From DASVXQ01 sp046727955 (GTDB taxonomy: Bacteria; Actinomycetota; CALGFH01): a stretch of DNA of 6,174 nt. The stretch is taken from positions 1 through 6,174 of the forward strand of contig JBKPDO010000039.1 in the NCBI GenBank assembly GCA_046727955.1, in the 5' to 3' direction. The position numbers were made by a program, and so were the translations under genes. Below the pieces are notes generated by a model, which was given only the letters and a program-made list of their open reading frames with translations, did not search any database and was not told where the DNA came from. Positions 5,812 to 6,174 of the stretch are shown here, piece after piece. Numbering within the stretch: position 1 is the stretch's first letter; every line of letters begins with the position of its first letter.

Positions 5812-6174
5812 ATGCCCGCGCGATGGACCTCGGGACAGTGTCCGGCCTGCGGCTCGACGATCACGGGCCGGCAGCGGACCTGTACCGCCTGCGGCCTCGA
5901 CCTGATCGCCGACGAGCTGGCAAAGATCGCCTACAGCGCCCGTTTCCTGCGGTGGGCCAAGGACTGCTGGCTGCTCGACGCCCCTACGCACGTCCGCCTC
6001 CAGCAGGCGCTGGACGGGGGACGCGAGGCGCTCGCCGAAGCGGCGTGGCCTCCGGCCCCGGCTGAGCCGGCCCCGGCCGGGCCTCCGGCGCCCCCGCGCT
6101 GGGCCGCGCCGGCGCCCCCCACGCCACACAGGGCGCCCACACCACCCACACCACCCACGCCGCCCACGCCGCCC
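5812..6174 (+). CDS. Zinc-ribbon protein with Pro-rich/TPP-repeat linker, 3' end outside the window
   Basis: The open frame gives 121 residues without a stop. Near the N-terminus four cysteines form a zinc ribbon: C10-P-A-C13-G and C24-T-A-C27-G, ten residues apart. An apparently helical segment follows (about 28-75) with ADELAKIAYSARFLRWAKDCWLL and HVRLQQALDGGREALAEA. From residue 76 the sequence becomes Pro/Ala-rich and ends in four Thr-Pro-Pro repeats at the edge. The layout recalls actinobacterial proteins where a cytoplasmic ribbon and helix are joined by a disordered linker to a membrane region, including SCO7613-type proteins, but the decisive C-terminal part is missing. The coding call rests on the good ribosome site, the CxxC pairs and codon bias. 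Overlapping minus-strand frames lack any recognisable domain. Function is unknown; it lies downstream of macR in the same direction, behind a probable terminator, so it is likely its own unit. Confidence 0.75.
   Translation, partial: MPARWTSGQCPACGSTITGRQRTCTACGLDLIADELAKIAYSARFLRWAKDCWLLDAPTHVRLQQALDGGREALAEAAWPPAPAEPAPAGPPAPPRWAAPAPPTPHRAPTPPTPPTPPTPP
6136..6174 (+). repeat. 9-bp tandem repeat encoding Thr-Pro-Pro units
   Basis: Four successive nine-base units follow CCC at 6136: CACACCACC-type units twice (ACACCACCC), then twice ACGCCGCCC. The last two differ from the first two only at two third-codon positions. They encode (TPP)4 in the zinc-ribbon protein, and the array may continue past the window edge. 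The pairwise identity of neighbouring units suggests recent duplication. Confidence 0.7.

Noticed and set aside
5706..6065. 119-codon plus-strand open frame starting within the gap after macR
   Set aside because: It overlaps the zinc-ribbon gene in another frame, starts inside the intergenic inverted-repeat area without a ribosome site, and its product is Arg/Pro-rich without motifs.
5587..6167. Minus-strand open frames, including a Gly/Val-rich one at the right edge
   Set aside because: The Gly/Val/Ala repeats are the reverse reading of the Thr-Pro-Pro array. The plus strand has paired CxxC motifs and a well-spaced ribosome site.

Overview
This is a very G+C-rich stretch of chromosome, almost certainly from an actinobacterium. 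It uses GTG starts, has strong third-position G/C bias, and carries a MacS-type sensor kinase and zinc-ribbon/proline-rich/single-TM proteins typical of that phylum. The protein flavour suggests Streptosporangiales (Nonomuraea/Streptosporangium-like), but that placement is an inference from memory, not from a search.

Layout from left to right. (1) The 3' part of a plus-strand gene encodes a proline-rich linker, one membrane helix and an extracytoplasmic discoidin-like domain (3-908). (2) A short convergent intergenic region (909-1036) contains a bulged 10-bp hairpin and a second 6-bp inverted repeat. (3) A minus-strand pair follows: ligA, an NAD+-dependent DNA ligase with all expected domains, and a small unidentified four-helix membrane protein. 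The membrane protein's GTG start overlaps the ligA stop by four bases, so the two are probably one translationally coupled operon. (4) A roughly 80-bp divergent intergenic region holds the only clearly A+T-richer patch. (5) A plus-strand two-component pair follows: a MacS-family histidine kinase and a NarL/LuxR-type response regulator (MacR-like), again joined by a four-base GTGA overlap. (6) A 151-bp gap holds a short terminator-like hairpin and an 8-base-spaced inverted repeat. (7) The last feature is the 5' end of a plus-strand gene for a CxxC...CxxC zinc-ribbon protein that enters a Thr-Pro-Pro repeat and runs off the window.

The best understood unit is the MacS-MacR pair. The kinase would sense a membrane or envelope signal through its multi-helix N-terminal half, autophosphorylate at H231 and pass the phosphate to D66 of the regulator, which binds DNA through its C-terminal LuxR helix-turn-helix. 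LigA seals nicks during replication and repair. Nothing in the sequence directly links it to the signalling pair beyond their shared divergent promoter region. I see no mobile element, CRISPR array, tRNA or rRNA, and no clear sign of a wholly new system. The items most worth a second look are the unidentified membrane protein coupled to ligA, the possibly unusual genomic setting of ligA, the inverted repeat downstream of macR, and the truncated zinc-ribbon/TPP-repeat protein at the right edge.
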